Assembly (NCBI GenBank): GCA_020726505.1
Contig: JAHLEZ010000010.1
Location: 620,001-684,000, forward strand
Length of the DNA stretch: 64,000 nucleotides
Direction: 5' to 3'
Source: Leptodontidium sp. MPI-SDFR-AT-0119
Taxonomy: Eukaryota; Ascomycota; Leotiomycetes; Helotiales; Leptodontidiaceae
Shown here piece after piece: positions 60,623 through 64,000 of the stretch (position 1 is its first letter; each line of letters opens with the position of its first letter). Position numbers and translations under genes: made by a program. The notes beneath the pieces were generated by a model, which saw nothing but the letters and a program-made list of their open reading frames with translations, made no database searches and was not told where the DNA came from.

Positions 60623-62646
60623 CTAACGATCGCTATACTCACAGATACCCTCCTCGAGAGCCTTGATTTGCAAAGCAATCATTCGAGACCAGTATCTGCA
60701 CAGAGCAAGATTACCTCCGAAGAACCAGAAACCCGGATGTCCAGTCTTGCGCCACATGGTTCTGACCTCGCCCTCTTCATCGAATCCCCAAACATCCTTG
60801 ACTTGGTCGGCCAGCTCGTCACCAAAGATGTTTCGAGCCTGCGTTCTCATGTTCTTGTAGCCGGTGGCGAAGATGATCTCGTCTGCTGGAAGTTCGGAAC
60901 CATCTGCGAATTTCAGGCCGTTGGATTGGACTTCTGCGATTTCTTGGCCTTGCTTGATCTTGATTTTGCCGTCGATGATTAGTTGGGAGGCGCCGACGTC
61001 GATGTAATATCCACCGCCTCTCTAATTATATGTCAGTAATTGGATTTCGGTCATTCAAACAAGGAGTAAGATCGGAAGATTTCAGGGGAAACTCGTACCT
61101 GAAAGTACTTCATGAACAAACCGGCTCGATCTGGGCCTTGATCAAGCTTGAAACCTGCTTTCTCGAGCCCTTCCAGGAGCTTGGCGTCATTCTTGTTTTG
61201 CAAAGCTGTGACGTCTATTTGGATCGACTTAAGAACAGAGGAAGGAATGCTCCAGAAGGTCACATCCGCGTCTTCGACTGGTGGTCCTGTTTCATCGTAC
61301 AGCCCGGCCAATCCAATCTTCAGGATTGATTCGGATGAAATGACACAAGTGGACGAGCGTTGAACCATTGTGACATCGTATCCTTTTTCATAGTAGTCTT
61401 GGGCGATATCATGGCCTGAGTTACAACAACCGACCACAATAGCTCTCTTACCACTTCCATTCATCTTGGCGCCTGAGAATTCCGAAGAGTGGCAAAGCCG
61501 GTCGCCCTTGAAACCCTTGATACCCGGGATATGTGAAGGGAAGCTCTTCTCACCCGAATGTCCTGTAGCTTGTATGATGTGCTTCGGGTGAAGGATTCGA
61601 GTCTCTGAAACCCCAGGTTCCTTGGTTCGCTCAACAACCACAGTCCAACGCTTCTTTGAAGGGTCCCATTTAGACTCCTTGATCGTGGTGGATGTCCAGA
61701 CGTTCAGCTCGAGTAATTTGGCATATGTCTCAAAAAATTCTGCCAATTTGTCCTTCGGAGTAAAAATTGGCCAGTGTGGTGGGAAATTGACATACGGCAA
61801 ATGATCATACCAAACCGGGTCATGAAGTACAAGCTGATGGTAGCGGTTTCTCCAATTGTCTCCAATGCGTGGATTTCGATCGATGATAAGTGTAGGAACA
61901 TCTAGCATCTTTAAACGAGCAGCTGGAGTGAGGCCTCCTTGTCCGGCACCTGGTCCAGTTAGCCGATGTCACGAAGCATGTTTGTAACAATCACCTAGAA
62001 TCAGAACAGTCGGCTCGCTGTCCTCGAAGTTCTCATCGGCGATGCGACGCTCTTGCCAGTTCTTTCTTCCTGGCTGACCACCATGGGCCACACCCTCAGG
62101 ACGACGTCCGAATACCTTCTCCTCGTGACCCTTCAACTCTCTCATAGAGGTGAAGAGGGAGAAAGCCTTCAATTTGCTATCCTGTTGTACCAATCTGGCT
62201 ACACCAAGACCTCGTCCCACATCCGATTCGGTTGTCAAGAAGGTTTGGATGCCCGGGATCTTGCCTTGGCCATCAAATACAGTAACGGTTGGTGATCTGA
62301 ACTCGCTACTCTTGTCGACAGCAACACTCTTCAGTCTGCATTCCTTCTTCAGGAATTCCTTCATCTTCTCTGGGCCATTGAAGGTATGGCAATCCCAGGA
62401 GAGGCAAAGATGATCACGCCAATGGGCTTCTGGCAAGAAGAGGTCAGACAGGCCATTGAAGTCAGAGCTCTGGATAGCTTTGTTGAAGGAGGAAACCCAT
62501 TGCTCGGTAGCTTGGTCGACTTTCTCGGGTTTGACTGCCTTGATTTGTGAGAGATCCGCTACGGTGATGTTGACAGAACCAGGCTCAACACGCTGATATG
62601 AAGCAACTGCTTGAGCAGGCATGGGTTGGGCAGCTGCTGTCGCCAT
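60623..62646 (-). CDS. NTF2-like/FAD-dependent monooxygenase fusion, with one frameshift
   Basis: This encodes a flavin-containing (YUC/FMO-like) monooxygenase preceded by an NTF2-like domain. Exons 62646-61995, 61949-61099 and 61022-60623. Residues to about 200 form the NTF2-like part (LPEAHWRDHLCLSWDCHTF). The FAD motif is LILGAGQGGLTPAARL, joined across intron 1. GDNWRNRYHQLVLHDP and the second nucleotide motif VVGCCNSGHDIAQDYY follow. The end has FATGYKNMRTQA, as in the family. Exon 3 is one base too long: an extra A near 60961-60963 breaks the reading after LIIDGKI, before KIKQGQE, so the translated protein would lose about 115 residues. Otherwise all is intact. It may be a recent loss or a sequencing indel. 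Confidence 0.8.
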
Positions 62647-64000
62647 CTTGAATGTTGATTGAAGTGGGAGCGAGAAGTCTGGGGAAGTGGGTGGGCAACT
62701 CAGGGCCGGTGGACAGGTTCCTTATATGAGGTGAAGTTGAGGTGAAGTGGTAAATTACTGTAGGACAGATGTGACGTTCGGAAGTCCCTGTGGTCTTTGT
62801 ATTCCCGCTGTATCACCTTCAATTGACCGCGGGGCAGCGGAGGCAAGCCGCACACCAACCAGCAAACGAGGCTGAAGAATGAGCTGGGGATGCGGGGTCG
62901 TGTAGACTATGAATCTAGTGTGACTCTTGATTGGGGGTCGATCGAAAGTCACACCGCACTTTGGTGCCTTTTTGTAGAGGTGATTCGTTGGAGAAATGGA
63001 GACTCGGCGATCAGAGGACGGCAGACTGTTAGGGTGAAAGGGTAGGTCAATTGGTACCTGAGAGGTTTCGCGCCAGAGGAAGGCGGGATCCAGGAAGGAA
63101 AAAAAGGAAAGAAAAAAACCAAGCTACGGTACATTATTGTTGTTTGGGGAAGGTGTAGCGAGCGCGTGCAAAGTGCCTTCTTCGAAGCTTTGATTTGATA
63201 TTCATATTGGTGCATATACTTTTAGGACGGATGCAACTCCCCTTCCCATGCAAACTTCGGGGGTCCGGAATCTCTCATGCAGCAGCTAGGTACATTACAA
63301 TACTCCCAGAGGCTTGATTCGGATATTTCGGCCAGTATCCTCAATTAAGTGCCCACGCTTTTCTGTTGATAGGTTATAGGTAATCAGTAATCAGATCTTT
63401 GGTTTACAACTTGGAGGTGTTGCATAGCCTATTCGCGTAATATTCAGGTCCGGGGAACCTCAGGGCTCACAGGCAAGATTATATGTCGTCGACTTGAAAC
63501 CGGGTTCGCCGTTCTGCCTTTGAGAGACTAGACTCATTCAAGGATGCTTCATTATCATCAAAATTCATAATCCAATCAGAACCCTCTTACTCTGCAGGCG
63601 ATTCACGAAAGAGCGCAGGGGGCTTACTCTGCATTGGTGGGGTACTTGTACTTGTAAGTGGGGTGGTCCTCGGTTAACTTTCTCCTATTCCAACCTTGCA
63701 TAGACAACAACACCAATCTTAACGATCAGATCTCTGCTGAGCATGCAATATTAGCGTTACGGGATGGTGGATGTTTCGGTTCAGGCATGCAATACAGATT
63801 GAGGTCGTTGTTTGGGTAAAGTGTGGGACGATTACCTAGTTTGAATGTCTTTCAATCATGTTTTCATGTTGATGCATCGGGAGATGTCTAGCTAGCACTT
63901 GAGACTTTGGAGACTTTGACCTCGTTCTTTTCGAAGAGTGAACCGAGCAAAATCCCCTGTTCGAAGGCCCAAAGCTACAATATGCGAGAGTTTACTTTCA
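62647..64000. other. Terminal intergenic region, no gene seen
   Basis: About 1.35 kb to the window end. The first part is the promoter of the monooxygenase gene. No supportable gene, RNA gene or repeat was found in the rest. Confidence 0.4.

Noticed and set aside
1..64000. tRNA, 5S rRNA and CRISPR arrays
   Set aside because: I looked for B-box-like GGTTCRANYCC, 5S-like starts and regularly spaced repeats by eye and found none; a covariance-model search would be decisive.

Overview
The window is nuclear DNA of a filamentous ascomycete (Pezizomycotina). The genes carry short 45-80 nt introns with GT...AG ends and CTAAC-type branch points. The gene set is also typical: Zn2Cys6 regulators, a DASH kinetochore subunit, an NCR1-type sterol transporter, a long NOT4, a fungal sedolisin and a SLATT-fungal protein. 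Placement in Leotiomycetes is a guess from overall feel, not shown. I saw no tRNA, rRNA, CRISPR array or intact transposon.

Layout. 0-5 kb: a Zn2Cys6 regulator, DAD3 and mitoribosomal uS5m. 6-9.2 kb: a decayed P-type Mg2+ ATPase. 10-18 kb: a small disordered protein, a three-exon secreted Cys-rich protein, a 14-TM MFS exporter with one frameshift, then a gene-poor stretch. 18.6-30.3 kb is a housekeeping block: NDUFS3 and NOT4 head to head on a shared promoter, then NPC1/NCR1. 31-42 kb: a sedolisin peptidase, a Ser/Thr kinase with a coiled-coil tail, a secreted acid phosphatase, a diverged inverted repeat and a SLATT-fungal membrane protein. 43-51 kb: a broken PiT phosphate permease, a secreted 5'-nucleotidase-like phosphoesterase and a short-chain dehydrogenase relic. 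51-63 kb: a dead Zn2Cys6 regulator, a heme-thiolate peroxidase, an alpha-dioxygenase-like heme peroxidase, a threonine-type asparaginase and an NTF2-like/FAD monooxygenase fusion with a frameshift.

Two groups of neighbours may work together. At 38-50 kb sit a secreted acid phosphatase, a phosphate permease and a secreted nucleotidase-like enzyme, which together look like phosphate scavenging; a CACGTGGG box lies upstream of the permease. At 51-63 kb sit three oxidative enzymes next to a regulator, which could be a small lipid-oxidation cluster; its regulator is dead and its monooxygenase frameshifted.

The most striking pattern is decay. The magnesium ATPase, PiT permease, second Zn2Cys6 regulator and dehydrogenase relic carry stops, indels or lost splice sites, and the MFS and FAD monooxygenase genes have one indel each. 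The housekeeping genes splice cleanly into full-length proteins by hand. Single indels could be sequencing errors; the genes with several independent lesions cannot easily be.
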